Origin: GCA-003244245 sp050699715
GTDB lineage: Bacteria > Actinomycetota > Actinomycetes > Mycobacteriales > Pseudonocardiaceae
NCBI GenBank assembly: GCA_050699715.1
Contig: JBOHFR010000010.1
Span: forward strand, 28,393-92,392
Direction: 5' to 3'
DNA: 64,000 bases
A program made the translations under genes and the position numbers. The notes under the pieces were generated by a model that saw nothing but the letters and a program-made list of their open reading frames with translations, ran no database searches and was not told the DNA's origin. Below, one piece after another: positions 24,630-33,351 of this stretch (the stretch's first letter is position 1; the number at the start of each line of letters is the position of its first letter).

Positions 24630-24635
24630 TCTAGT
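24630..24635 (-). promoter_or_regulatory. Candidate -10 element for the isolated atpC
   Basis: Reading the minus strand, TAGACT (24635 down to 24630) lies about 32 bases before GTG 24598. No good -35 is visible at the standard spacing. Offered because the gene needs a promoter that it would not need in the normal operon. Confidence 0.25.
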
Positions 24636-24717
24636 TGGCCCACCTCGGCCAGTTGGCGAGGGCCGAGGTCGGTGAGAGCGCTCACCGCGTCCCCGTAGGG
24701 TCACCACCTGCCTTATC

Positions 24718-24906
24718 ATGAACAACAACCGCATAGCGAGCGCCATCGACGTTCTCGAACGCATCACTCACGGACTGGCCATACCCGATCACGGCCGACT
24801 CCGGCTCGGCCTCGCACTACTGGTCGCGCAAGGGTCTGGGAAGGAGGACACCGCGAAACATGGAATTCACCCGCAGCACAGCCGTATCCGTTCAGTCTGC
24901 CGGTAG
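24718..24906 (+). pseudogene. Fragment of an XRE regulator
   Basis: The frame encodes IDVLERITHGLAIPDHGRLR and LGLAL, a segment that in actinobacterial XRE regulators closes the helix-turn-helix domain (ERIADGLxxPDHARLxLGL). The upstream helix-turn-helix and the downstream effector domain are missing. It borders the left edge of the accessory island. Confidence 0.5.
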
Positions 24907-25280
24907 TTCAGTGGTTGTCGCGGGCTGGCGGGCTGGATCTTGACGGGTCGGTGACGTTTCTGGTGGAGGACAACGGGACCGGAAAGTCCACTTTGGTGGA
25001 AGCGCTGGCCGTGGCGGCGGGGTTCAACGCCGAAGGCGGGTCGCAGTCCTTCGGCGGACCTGGTGATCCACCGGTTCGGCCCGAACGGGATCGCAGTTCA
25101 TCGTGGCGACGCACTCACCGATCCTGCTCGCGGTGCCGGGCGCCTGGATCCTGCAGATCGGACCTCGACGGCACCATCGAGCAGGTCGACTACGATGCCG
25201 CTGAGCCGGTGACGTTGACCCGCAGCTTCCTGGCCGACCCGGCCCGATTCCTGCACCATCTTTTCACCGACGACCACTGA
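24906..25280 (+). pseudogene. Degraded AAA/ABC-type ATPase, left copy
   Basis: The remaining pieces are the Walker A region (GLDLDGSVTFLVEDNGTGKS, then TLVEALAVAAGFNAEGGSQ), a jump over the central part, then FIVATHSPILLAVPGAWILQ in another frame and DLDGTIEQVDYDAAEPVTLT plus FLADPARFLHHLF at the end, again out of frame. The original was a predicted ATPase of the type with VTFLVGENGSGKS and THSPILLA. A different set of pieces of the same gene lies at 43909-44350. Confidence 0.75.
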
Positions 25281-25866
25281 GCTGCCGCAGGACACGTTCG
25301 GCGTTGCGGTGCAACAAGACGGCGAGGTCGGGGTAGTCGCCGTGCTCGATGCGCAGCAACATCCGAGTGGTCACATAGAGCTGGGAGATCAGCCCGTCCC
25401 GGTGCTCCAGGAGCTCGTTGAACTCGGCGCGCACCTGCTCCGCAATCGCTGGCTGGAGCAAGGAATGCACGTAGAGAGTCGCGGCGTCGAAGCCGACTGG
25501 CGCGATACCCCACCCTTCCCAGTCTACGATCACCAAGTCGGGTTCCATCAGGTTCGCCCAGTGCAGGTCGGTATGGGCCGCAGACCACTGCGACACGGTC
25601 GGGTCGGCGCGGTCACCGAAGAACACCAGCAACCGTCGCGCAATCTCATTCTCAGTCAGGTACCTACGGCTGGTGGGCACGACCGCCAGAGTCCGCACAT
25701 CAGCCCTGATGGTAAGACCGCCATGGACGAGCACCCACACATCGAGATCACCGGTATAGCGCGGGTGGCCGTGCACGGCAACGGCATAGCCTCCGACCAC
25801 CAGAAAACGCACCTCATGGGCACTCAAGAATCCGATGAACTCGCTGAAGTCGCGGTCGAGACGCAT
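25264..25866 (-). CDS. Chimeric ORF: nucleotidyltransferase N-terminus joined to phosphotransferase-like C-terminus
   Basis: 200 residues from ATG 25866. Residues about 1-45 match small nucleotidyltransferases (EFIGFLSAHEVRFLVVGGYA, VAVHGHPRYTGDLDVWV, with the GG and DxD elements). From about residue 60 the sequence is that of an aminoglycoside-phosphotransferase-like kinase (RRYLTENEIARRLLVFFGDR, AAHTDLHWANLMEPDLVIVD, WEGWGIAPVGFDAATLYVHS). The kinase lacks its N-terminal lobe and the transferase lacks its second half, so this looks like a deletion fusion in one frame. Whether it is translated or active is unknown. Its 3' end overlaps the ATPase remnant. Confidence 0.65.
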   Translation of the reverse strand: MRLDRDFSEFIGFLSAHEVRFLVVGGYAVAVHGHPRYTGDLDVWVLVHGGLTIRADVRTLAVVPTSRRYLTENEIARRLLVFFGDRADPTVSQWSAAHTDLHWANLMEPDLVIVDWEGWGIAPVGFDAATLYVHSLLQPAIAEQVRAEFNELLEHRDGLISQLYVTTRMLLRIEHGDYPDLAVLLHRNAERVLRQLSGRR

Positions 25867-26198
25867 CCGTCCACCCATGCTGACGCTGGCGCAACAACTC
25901 GACAGCTGCGACGCGCTCGGCCTGAGGCCGTGCCCGCCAGTGCGCCGCGTCACCCGACTTGTCGTGGAGTTGACGACGCGTCACGACACGTGCGAGCTGC
26001 CGCATAATGCGATCATAACCAGCACGCGGTACCCGCATGACTTCGGGAGGCTGCCGGCGTCGGCGGTACCCGGGGTGGGCACCGGGTCGACGTGCCGAAC
26101 GGGGGTCTCACTCGGCGGCGACGGCTTCCAACGCCACCCAGCGACGGTCCACGATGGACCGCTGATAGCGATCGGGCGGATACGGGGTGGCAACGGGC

Positions 26199-27632
26199 AT
26201 GAGTGGCGAGGGTGGGACGGCAGCGGGTAACGGGGTGTTGCGGGCGCTGCTGGAGGAAGCGGAGATGAGCAACGCCGGGCTGGCGCGCGCGGTGATCAGC
26301 GCCGCCGCGCGGGAGGGACAGCATCTGGGCACCAACACCACCACGGTGCGGCGGATACTGGACGGCTCACAGCCGCGCTGGCCGGTGCCGCGCCTGATCG
26401 CCGCCGTGCTGACCCGGCGGTTGCAGCGGGAGGTGAAGCTCACCGACTGCGGGTTCATCGACCGCGAGCCCATCGGGGAGGATCCGCATGACGGGTTGAC
26501 CTGTGCGGCACACTGTGAGGGCACAGTCCGCACGATCGTCGAGTTATCGGGACGGGACATGCGCCGCCGCAAACTGCTGCTGGGTTCCGGGTTCAGTACG
26601 GCAGCGTTCGCCGAGCCCGCGCTGCTCGCGCTCATCGTGCTCCCGGCCCCAGCCAGCGCCCGGGCGGCGGGTCAGCGGGTCGGCATGGCCGACGTGGAGG
26701 TGCTCACCGAACAGATCGATCACTTCATCAGGCTGGGTTTCCAGTTCGGGACGGGGCGAGTGCGGGAGCAGGTGGTGGCGCTGGTGCACCGGGAGGCCAA
26801 CCAGCTGCTGCACGGCAGCTACTCGGAGAAGATCGGTAAAGCCCTGCTCTCCGGGGTCGCCCAGGCCACCCGGCTGGCCGGATACCTGGCCGCCGACGGG
26901 GGCCGCGACGCGCTGGCGCAGCGCTATTACATCCAGGCGCTGGATCTGGCCATGCGGGCGGGCGATCGGCTGTATGCGGCTGAGGTGCTGGCCACGATGA
27001 GCGGAATGACAGTCCGGATCGGCGAGAACACCCCAGCCGAGCACGACACGGCCCGGCACGGGCGTCAAGCGGTGGCGCTGGCCCGGGCCGGACTGACCGT
27101 CACCCAGGGCGCGGCCACCCCGGCGCTGGCCGCCGAGCTGCACGTGCTGGAGGCGCGCGGCCTGGCCCTGCTCGGCGAGGCCAACGCGGCGCGCCGCGCG
27201 GCGCTGGCCGCTGAGCGGCGCTACGAGTCGGTACGCCTCGGTGACGGGCCCCCGTGGCAAGGTCGCTTCTACTCCGGAAACTCGTTGATGGCTGACGTCG
27301 GCCTTGCCTTAAGCAACATCGGCGAAGTCAAGCAGGCCCTCACACTGAGCACCACAGCCTTGCAGGGAACCGAAGCCTGGAGAATCCGCAGCCAGTCGAT
27401 CATCCAGACGTACATCGCCACCCATCATCTTTCCGCCCGTGACCTGGAACAGGCCGCCGCATACGGCCGAGACGCGCTGCGCACCGCCACCGACGTCAAC
27501 TCGACCATCATCGCCCAGCGGCTGGGCACCCTGCACCGACACATCCAGCCCCTCCGCACCAGCTCCCCCCACCTGAGCGAACTCGACGAGCGGCTCACCA
27601 CCTTCTTCACCCGCAACGCCCGGCAGACCTAA
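26199..27632 (+). CDS. XRE-like regulator with TPR-like effector domain
   Basis: 477 residues from ATG 26199; an ATG four codons upstream at 26187 is in frame. The N-terminal domain (about 10-75: NGVLRALLEEAEMSNAGLAR ... TNTTTVRRILDGSQPRWPVP) is a divergent helix-turn-helix. The rest parallels the regulator at 13860-15389: TIVELSGRDMRRRKLLLGSG, GRVREQVVALVHREANQLLH, GSYSEKIGKALL and ALAQRYYIQALDLAMRAGDR. It ends 20 bases from the convergent stop of the first NLR-like gene. Confidence 0.82.
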   Translation: MSGEGGTAAGNGVLRALLEEAEMSNAGLARAVISAAAREGQHLGTNTTTVRRILDGSQPRWPVPRLIAAVLTRRLQREVKLTDCGFIDREPIGEDPHDGLTCAAHCEGTVRTIVELSGRDMRRRKLLLGSGFSTAAFAEPALLALIVLPAPASARAAGQRVGMADVEVLTEQIDHFIRLGFQFGTGRVREQVVALVHREANQLLHGSYSEKIGKALLSGVAQATRLAGYLAADGGRDALAQRYYIQALDLAMRAGDRLYAAEVLATMSGMTVRIGENTPAEHDTARHGRQAVALARAGLTVTQGAATPALAAELHVLEARGLALLGEANAARRAALAAERRYESVRLGDGPPWQGRFYSGNSLMADVGLALSNIGEVKQALTLSTTALQGTEAWRIRSQSIIQTYIATHHLSARDLEQAAAYGRDALRTATDVNSTIIAQRLGTLHRHIQPLRTSSPHLSELDERLTTFFTRNARQT

Positions 27633-27652
27633 TTCCCGGGCCGTGGACATGA

Positions 27653-30154
27653 TCAGCTATGGGAGCGGACCCATTTCTCCAGCTGGTTCGCCTCGTCCTC
27701 ACGACCCAGGGCGCGGAGGTCGGCGGCGAGGTTGCTGGCCGAGGCCAGGGTGCGGGGGTGATCCTCACCCAGCACCCGACGGCGGCGGGTGAAGGTGTCC
27801 TGTTGGAGCTCGCGGGCCTGTTCGTAATGGCCCAGCGCGTGCAGATCAAGGGCGAGGTAGTTGGCCGAGAACAGGGTGCGGGGGTGATCCTCGCCGAGCA
27901 CCCGGCGACGACGGGTAAGGGTGTCTTGCTGGAGCTGACGGGCCTGCTCGTACTGGCCCAGCGCGTGCAGGTCGCGGGCGAGGTTGCAGGCCGAGATCAG
28001 GGTGCGGGGGTGATCCTCGCCGAACACCCGGCGACGACGGGTGAAGGTGTCTTGCTGGAGCTGGCGGGCCCGTTCGTAGTGGCCCAGCGCGTGCAGGTCG
28101 CAGGCGAGGTTGCCAGCCAAACTCAGGGTGCTGGGGTGGTCGTCGCCCAGTACCCGACGGAAGCGGGTGAAGGTGTCGTCATCGAGCAGGCGGGCCTGCT
28201 CGTGCTGACCCAGCTCGGACAGGTTTAAGGCGAGATTGCCGGCCGAGGTCAGGGTGTAGGGGTGGTCCTCGCCCAGTACCCGGCGGTAGCGGGTGAGGGT
28301 GTCGTCGTCGAGTTGGCGGGCCTGCTTGTACTGGCCCAGCCAGGACAGGTTCACGGCGAGGTTGGTGGCCGATCCCAGGGTGTCGGGGTGGTCCTCACCC
28401 AGCACCGTGCGACGCAGGCTCAATACCCGTTCGAGCAGCGGCCAGGCGGAGGCAGGTTCCCCTCGGGTCAGTACATATGTCCCGGCGTGATGGAGCAGCC
28501 AGGCGACGTCGTCCCCGGTGGGATCGAGGGTGTGGCGGGCTTCGGTGGCGGCAAGGACGTGCGGGAGCAGCTCTCGCCAGAGGGGCCAGGTCGGTGGGTT
28601 GTCCCAGGGGCTGTCGGCTGGAACTGTGGCACGGAGCAGCCGGATCGCGACGGTGGCCATGTCGTGCTCGCTGGGCTGGGCACGCAGGATGGCCTGCAGC
28701 AGCCGGTGCAGCTGCAGGCTGTCAGGCTCGACGCGGGCCAACCCTCCTCGGCGCAACAGCCGGGTCAGCTCGGTGAAGGCCAGCGGATCACGGGCCATGG
28801 TGGCCAGTGGCTCGGGGAGCTGGTCGGGGTGGGTGGTAAACAGGGTGCGGGGGATCGGCTCGGGAGCCAAGTGGGCGGCCAGGGTGAGCAGGTCCAACGC
28901 GGCCGGTGCCTGCACGACGAGCCGGTCGAAAACGATCTGATAACTGGCGGCCAGCGACACCGGGTAGGTGGCCGGCGTGCCGTGGGCCAGCAGCTCCGCA
29001 GTCCGCTTATCGAGCAGGGACAAGTAGTCATCGGTGGATATGCCGGTCTCGGCCAGATAGGCGGCGGCCTGGCTCAGCGCCAAGGGCAAATCACCCAGGG
29101 CCTCGGCGATCCGAGCAGCGTCAGCGGCGGTGAGTCGCGGGACACGGCGCAACAACATGAGCGACTCGCCGCGGTCGAAGACGTCCACCCCGAGTGGGGT
29201 GGCCAACTCGTGCCAGGCCGGGTTGCGGGAGGTGATCAGCACCTGCCCGCCACCACCGGTAGCCAGGTGCGGCGCCAGCGCGGCGGGGTCCTCGGCGTTG
29301 TCGTAGATCAGCAACCAGCGGTCGCGTTCCCGCAGCGCCCCCAGCAGCCGCGCCACCGCCGAGGCGATGGGGTCGGTGGCCTCGGCCAGGCCCAGGGCGT
29401 GAGCAAGCTGAGCGAGTTGGTCGGGGATCAGCGTGGGGACTTCGGAGGGGATCCACCAGACCACGTCGTAGTCGGTGTCGTGGCGGTGCGCGTACTCGAT
29501 GGCCAGCGCGGTCTTGCCAATCCCGCCCATGCCATGCAGGGCCTGCACCACCGTCGCCCGCCCGGCTCGCAACGACGCGCGCAACCCGGTGAGCAGGTCT
29601 TCACGTCCGGTGAAGGTGGCGTTGCGCGCGGGCACATTCCACACCCGCCCACCCCGGGGCAGCTGCACCAGCGCCTGAAACAGTGCCTCGCTCAACCCCT
29701 CCGGAGTGGTGACCGTGGCAGTGGTCACTCCACTGTCCCCGAGCCGGACACGAAACGCGTCCTGGCGAACACCGTGCTCCTGGTCGCGGAACAAATCCGC
29801 CGGGCCCTCCGCCTCAGCACCCAGCAGGAACACCAGCCGGGGCAGGCCACACTCACCCGCGACCTCAAACTCCAACTCCGTGTAAGACAACGCCGGCCGA
29901 TCCCGCACCGGGGACCCGTACCGAAACCCGACAATTGCCACATAGACGTCGGATGAAAGCACCGCCTCCCGACACACCCGCTCCGGGCACTGCTCCCGCG
30001 CGCTGAAATACGCCATGTCCCCGATAGCGTCCCCGGCCCGGGTAATCGCCTGCTCTGCAGCGGCAACGAACGACCGACGAACCGGAAACCGCCGCAGCTC
30101 CGAGGTATGACTCAAGAACACCCGCCGTGGCCGTGACGACACGCCACGGAGCAT
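27653..30154 (-). CDS. NLR-like STAND protein: DUF4062, NB-ARC and six TPR units (copy 1)
   Basis: 833 residues. Residues about 10-115 form DUF4062 (RRVFLSHTSELRRFPVRRSF, SDVYVAIVGFRYGSP, LSYTELEFEVAGECGLPRLV). About 180-480 form an NB-ARC ATPase with Walker A GMGGIGKT (208-215), Walker B RWLLIYDN (279-286), the sensor ITSR (307-310) and GDLPLALSQAAAYL. About 585-833 carry six 42-residue TPR units beginning LGEDHPxTL, the last one partial. This build is used by bacterial STAND/Avs-type defence proteins and by regulators. An XRE-TPR regulator lies 128 bases upstream on the same strand. Copy 2 is at 39596-41845. The defence role is inferred from architecture only. Confidence 0.85.
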   Translation of the reverse strand: MLRGVSSRPRRVFLSHTSELRRFPVRRSFVAAAEQAITRAGDAIGDMAYFSAREQCPERVCREAVLSSDVYVAIVGFRYGSPVRDRPALSYTELEFEVAGECGLPRLVFLLGAEAEGPADLFRDQEHGVRQDAFRVRLGDSGVTTATVTTPEGLSEALFQALVQLPRGGRVWNVPARNATFTGREDLLTGLRASLRAGRATVVQALHGMGGIGKTALAIEYAHRHDTDYDVVWWIPSEVPTLIPDQLAQLAHALGLAEATDPIASAVARLLGALRERDRWLLIYDNAEDPAALAPHLATGGGGQVLITSRNPAWHELATPLGVDVFDRGESLMLLRRVPRLTAADAARIAEALGDLPLALSQAAAYLAETGISTDDYLSLLDKRTAELLAHGTPATYPVSLAASYQIVFDRLVVQAPAALDLLTLAAHLAPEPIPRTLFTTHPDQLPEPLATMARDPLAFTELTRLLRRGGLARVEPDSLQLHRLLQAILRAQPSEHDMATVAIRLLRATVPADSPWDNPPTWPLWRELLPHVLAATEARHTLDPTGDDVAWLLHHAGTYVLTRGEPASAWPLLERVLSLRRTVLGEDHPDTLGSATNLAVNLSWLGQYKQARQLDDDTLTRYRRVLGEDHPYTLTSAGNLALNLSELGQHEQARLLDDDTFTRFRRVLGDDHPSTLSLAGNLACDLHALGHYERARQLQQDTFTRRRRVFGEDHPRTLISACNLARDLHALGQYEQARQLQQDTLTRRRRVLGEDHPRTLFSANYLALDLHALGHYEQARELQQDTFTRRRRVLGEDHPRTLASASNLAADLRALGREDEANQLEKWVRSHS

Positions 30155-30282
30155 CTCACTGACCGCGATCGGCCGGTTGCGTAGGGCCTGTCGTCACGGC
30201 ACAGCCGGTGGTCAGACTGCCGTCGAGCTGGTCGCCCAGGCGAAGGGGGATTGATGCCTCCGCTGTGGCTCCGACTTCTTCG

Positions 30283-31644
30283 TCACACCGTCACCAAGCC
30301 CCGCGCACGGTCCAGGAAGTCTCGGACTGCCGGCACCGTGGCGTGCGGCGTCATCTGGTCACGAAGGCCGCGAACAAGAGCGATACATCGGTGGGAATCC
30401 AGGCTTTCGGCCATGGTGATCGCCTCGATGCCCCGACTGGCGGCAGCGTCGAGATCACGCTGCTTACCTGGGCGAGCCAGCGCGGTGGCTAAGCGGACCG
30501 AGAACAGCTGGCGGTCACGGACAAAGGACTTGTCAAAAAGATCGATACCTTCCGCCAGAAGCGTTGCCGCCCGCTCAGGGTGTCCTAATAGTAAGAGGGA
30601 GCAGCCGGCGGAGGCGGTGATATCCGCGGGGCTTACCCAGTAGAGCCAGGCCGGGTCGTCATCCCGTGGCTCGAGATGGCTGCGCGCTTTCGAGACCGCC
30701 GCAATGCAACCCGGTGCGTCGTGCATGGCCCCCAGCGCGTATCCCTGCCTCATGTAGAGTTCGGAGAGCAGGCGCGGCGTCCCCTCGCCCCGTATCCCCG
30801 CAAAAGCGGTGTGGATGAGCGTCACCGCTTCTGCGGGCCGCCCCTCAAGCACAGCCTGATCTGACATAAAACCCAGGATGTGCGCACCGAGTGGCCGGTC
30901 ATCAGCCGTGTGCGCGGCTCGCAAACCGGCAATGTAGTAGCGCTGAGCTAACGCCTGCCGCCCCGCATCGTATGCTGCCCAGCCCGCCAGCTGTCCGAGT
31001 TCGGCGAGGGCACCGTGCAGCTTGCGGCCGGTGGGCTCATCGTAGGAGGCTTGATCCAAGAGTCCGGCGACCCAGCCGAACTGGTGCTGGGCCAGGGAGA
31101 GCACCGCGCCGCCGCCGGCGACATCGTCCATCGTTCGCAACTCAGCGATCATGGATGGGAGCCGGTCGGCCAGCTCAGCCGACACCCGACGCCCGGACAA
31201 CCCCGAGACGAGCGGCCCCGGCTCGTGGATCAACCACTGATGCGCCGGAGCGGTCAACGCCACGCCGTTCAGGAACACGAACCCTCGCCGCTTCACAGGA
31301 TGATCACCGCCTCTCAACACGACTGCCGACTTGACAGTACCCCGGTGAGTCCACGGTGCCGACAACACGACATCGTGATCAAGATCAACGCCCGGTTCGT
31401 CCGCTGTATCGAAGATCACCACCGTCTTCACCGGCTGACCCTCGGCGAGCATGCTGTCCAGCTCTTCGACCGAGACGCCCAGGCCATCGGAGAGTTTGGG
31501 CCGACACCATGGCTGCGGCGAGGTCTCACCCCGCTCCCAGCGCCCCACCGTCACGGGTTCGACACCCAACGACTGAGCGAGTGATTCCTGGGTATGGCCC
31601 ACGATCTCGCGGCGAGCCGCCAAAGCGTGGCGCTTGGCAGTCAC
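30283..31644 (-). CDS. XRE-family regulator with TPR-like domain, upstream of NLR copy 1
   Basis: 453 residues from GTG 31644. A clear helix-turn-helix (about 1-65: LAARREIVGHTQESLAQSLG, VEPVTVGRWERGETSPQPW), a linker with VKTVVIFDTADEPGVDLDH, then helical repeats (HQFGWVAGLLDQASYDEPTG, GWAAYDAGRQALAQRYYIAG, LRAAHTADDRPLGAHILGF). It belongs to the same broad group as the regulators at 13860 and 26199 but is clearly diverged. Its position directly upstream of the NLR-like gene on the same strand suggests co-transcription or local control. Confidence 0.85.
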   Translation of the reverse strand: MTAKRHALAARREIVGHTQESLAQSLGVEPVTVGRWERGETSPQPWCRPKLSDGLGVSVEELDSMLAEGQPVKTVVIFDTADEPGVDLDHDVVLSAPWTHRGTVKSAVVLRGGDHPVKRRGFVFLNGVALTAPAHQWLIHEPGPLVSGLSGRRVSAELADRLPSMIAELRTMDDVAGGGAVLSLAQHQFGWVAGLLDQASYDEPTGRKLHGALAELGQLAGWAAYDAGRQALAQRYYIAGLRAAHTADDRPLGAHILGFMSDQAVLEGRPAEAVTLIHTAFAGIRGEGTPRLLSELYMRQGYALGAMHDAPGCIAAVSKARSHLEPRDDDPAWLYWVSPADITASAGCSLLLLGHPERAATLLAEGIDLFDKSFVRDRQLFSVRLATALARPGKQRDLDAAASRGIEAITMAESLDSHRCIALVRGLRDQMTPHATVPAVRDFLDRARGLVTV

Positions 31645-32565
31645 AATTCCCGCCCCCCATTCACGGATTGATCCGCTACGTGACTGGTGACACTAACGCA
31701 GCAGATCAACCATCGCCGTCAACCGGCTGGTCGATGGCACAGAGGTGTCACCTTCCTGTGCTGTCCCAGCATGGGGCGCCGGGCTTGGCTTTCCCCTGGC
31801 CCCAGGGCCGGGTTGACCACTGAGCTGGTGTGTCCCTCGTGCGGGATTGCCCCCGACCCGCTTCCACCAAGCCCGGCGCCCCCGGTCCTGGGTGCCGTCC
31901 AGCCGCTCGTCGGTGTGATCATGGTGCTTCGTCGACACCGGGTCAATGAATTCGTCAGTGCGGATATCGCGCATGGACCAGCCGGACATGGTGGTTCTGG
32001 TCTAGCCGCCCACACTGCACGGTCTATATAAGTCGCGACTTCGCCATGAGCCGACCACTGGATCTGGTGTGGGGATCGTTACTCAGAGACCAGAACCACC
32101 CAAAAATTCGATGAAGCGCCAGGCCGGACGGTCACCCAGGAGCGCACACCACGCTGTGCCGGTGCAGAGCCGACGTCATTTGCTCGCATCTCCACAAGAC
32201 GCTCCTGTTCGTCTCCTTGCATCACGCTGGTGAAGCGCCACCGGCGCCTAACTCAGGAGCAGCGCCAACTGCTCGACAGTGTCGCGGGTACTTCCTGGAA
32301 TGTGCTCGTACGTGAACGCGGGCAGTATCCGGACGAGGGGATGCCGGCCGAGCTGGTGGCGGCTCGGGGCCCCTATATCGGGGCCCCTGTAGTTGTGGTT
32401 CCACAGTGGCTCGACGTCGGCACGAAAATCTTCGGTCAGCGTGACATTTACAGTGGACAATCCGATCCTCGATCATCAATCGGGCACGGCGAAGGCGAAG
32501 TTCGTGGTCGGCAGAGGGTATCGAGGTGTGGACGCAGTGTGAGAGCCTTGCCCATAACCTAGTCG
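31645..32565. other. Gene-poor interval of about 0.9 kb
   Basis: No confident gene. Minus-strand frames at 31693-31989 (98 residues) and 32248-32460 (70 residues, STVNVTLTEDFRADVEPLWN...) are unsupported. The interval contains GGGGCCCC-TATATC-GGGGCCCC at 32366-32387 and a lower-GC stretch around 32020-32045 (tatataagtcgcgact). It may be mosaic remnants. Confidence 0.4.
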
Positions 32566-32601
32566 CCTCCTAGGATCAAGTCCAGACTTGATCCTAGGAG
32601 G
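32566..32601 (+). promoter_or_regulatory. Perfect 16-bp hairpin enclosing the ribosome site of the next gene
   Basis: cctcctaggatcaagt (32566-32581) and acttgatcctaggagg (32586-32601) are exact reverse complements with a CCAG loop. The right arm ends in AGGAGG, the Shine-Dalgarno sequence for ATG 32608, so in RNA the hairpin would hide the ribosome site. As DNA it is also a long operator-like palindrome that the XRE protein encoded two genes downstream could bind. Both readings predict control of the operon 32608-36455. Confidence 0.7.
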
Positions 32602-32607
32602 GCAGCG

Positions 32608-32805
32608 ATGGCGTTACGCAGGGTGGCTACGGACGAGCTGCGCAAGGACGGGTACACCTGCCATGGGGTGTGGGTGGATGACGATCCGGACCTCGAGGAC
32701 GTTGTGATCGTCGGAGACGATCTTGATCCGTCACCAGTACCGCTGGGCACCGGCGAGCGGGCCGTCCGCATCAGGCGCCAGATCGTGCAGGGCGCGAACC
32801 TATAG
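32608..32805 (+). CDS. Small acidic protein heading the second DUF6879/XRE module
   Basis: 65 residues with a strong ribosome site (AGGAGG six bases before the ATG). Contains RRVATDELRKDGYTCHGVWV, acidic DDDPDLEDVVIVGDDLD and a basic C-terminus. Family and function unrecognised. It occupies the position that the unrelated 75-residue protein has in the first module (13204-13431). Confidence 0.65.
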   Translation: MALRRVATDELRKDGYTCHGVWVDDDPDLEDVVIVGDDLDPSPVPLGTGERAVRIRRQIVQGANL

Positions 32806-32814
32806 GGAAGTGTG

Positions 32815-33351
32815 ATGGAGATCGTTGGCCTCGCGCGGATCATCGACGGGGCGCGGCTGTCCGTATTTCGCCTGGAGACGCTGCCGCAGTACCTGGTTCC
32901 CCAGGAGGCTGAGGAGTTCGCCGCGTGGCGATCCGGGCGCCCTGTTGTACTACCGACCCCCGAGACCAGCCAGTGGCTGGCTCATGTGGCTGCCAGGGTG
33001 ACCAGCGGGGTCCGGTGGTCTCGTGTCCATGTCCTGGATCACCCGCTGAGCGACTACTGCCGGTATGAGATCTGGGGTTACGCGGCCAACCAGACCGCTG
33101 GCGAGCAGATCTACCTCGCGGACCGGAGTGCGCATCCGGACCTGGAATCGCTGCGCGAGGACTTCTGGCTTGTTGACGACGCCATGGTGGTCCGGATGGT
33201 CTACGACGCGCAGGGACGGTTTGAACGGCCCGAGTCGGTCGAGGACGTGCGGCCATATGTCGTGATGCGAGACACCGCGTTTCGTCATGCCGAACCACTC
33301 GATGAGTACGTGGCCAGACGAGGCTGTGAGCTCACCGCACGATCCGTATGA
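32815..33351 (+). CDS. DUF6879 protein (copy 2)
   Basis: 178 residues from ATG 32815 (a GTG directly before it is possible); AGGGAAG precedes. Matches the DUF6879 protein at 12665-13207 along its length: ARLSVFRLETLPQYLVPQEA, VHVLDHPLSDYCRYEIWGYA, DFWLVDDAMVVRMVYDAQGR and VVMRDTAFRHAEPLDEYV. The stop overlaps the XRE start (ATGA). Function unknown; consistently co-encoded with XRE/DUF5753 regulators, so a regulatory partnership is likely. Confidence 0.85.
   Translation: MEIVGLARIIDGARLSVFRLETLPQYLVPQEAEEFAAWRSGRPVVLPTPETSQWLAHVAARVTSGVRWSRVHVLDHPLSDYCRYEIWGYAANQTAGEQIYLADRSAHPDLESLREDFWLVDDAMVVRMVYDAQGRFERPESVEDVRPYVVMRDTAFRHAEPLDEYVARRGCELTARSV

Noticed and set aside
27659..28228. Apparent repetitive plus-strand protein (GAGVILAEHP... 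repeats)
   Set aside because: It is the complement of the TPR units of NLR copy 1; the repeats are real at DNA level but code on the minus strand.
28262..29956. A 564-codon plus-strand open frame (and its relative at 40673-42133)
   Set aside because: Both are antisense to the two NLR-like genes. Their similarity to each other only reflects the similarity of the genes on the other strand.
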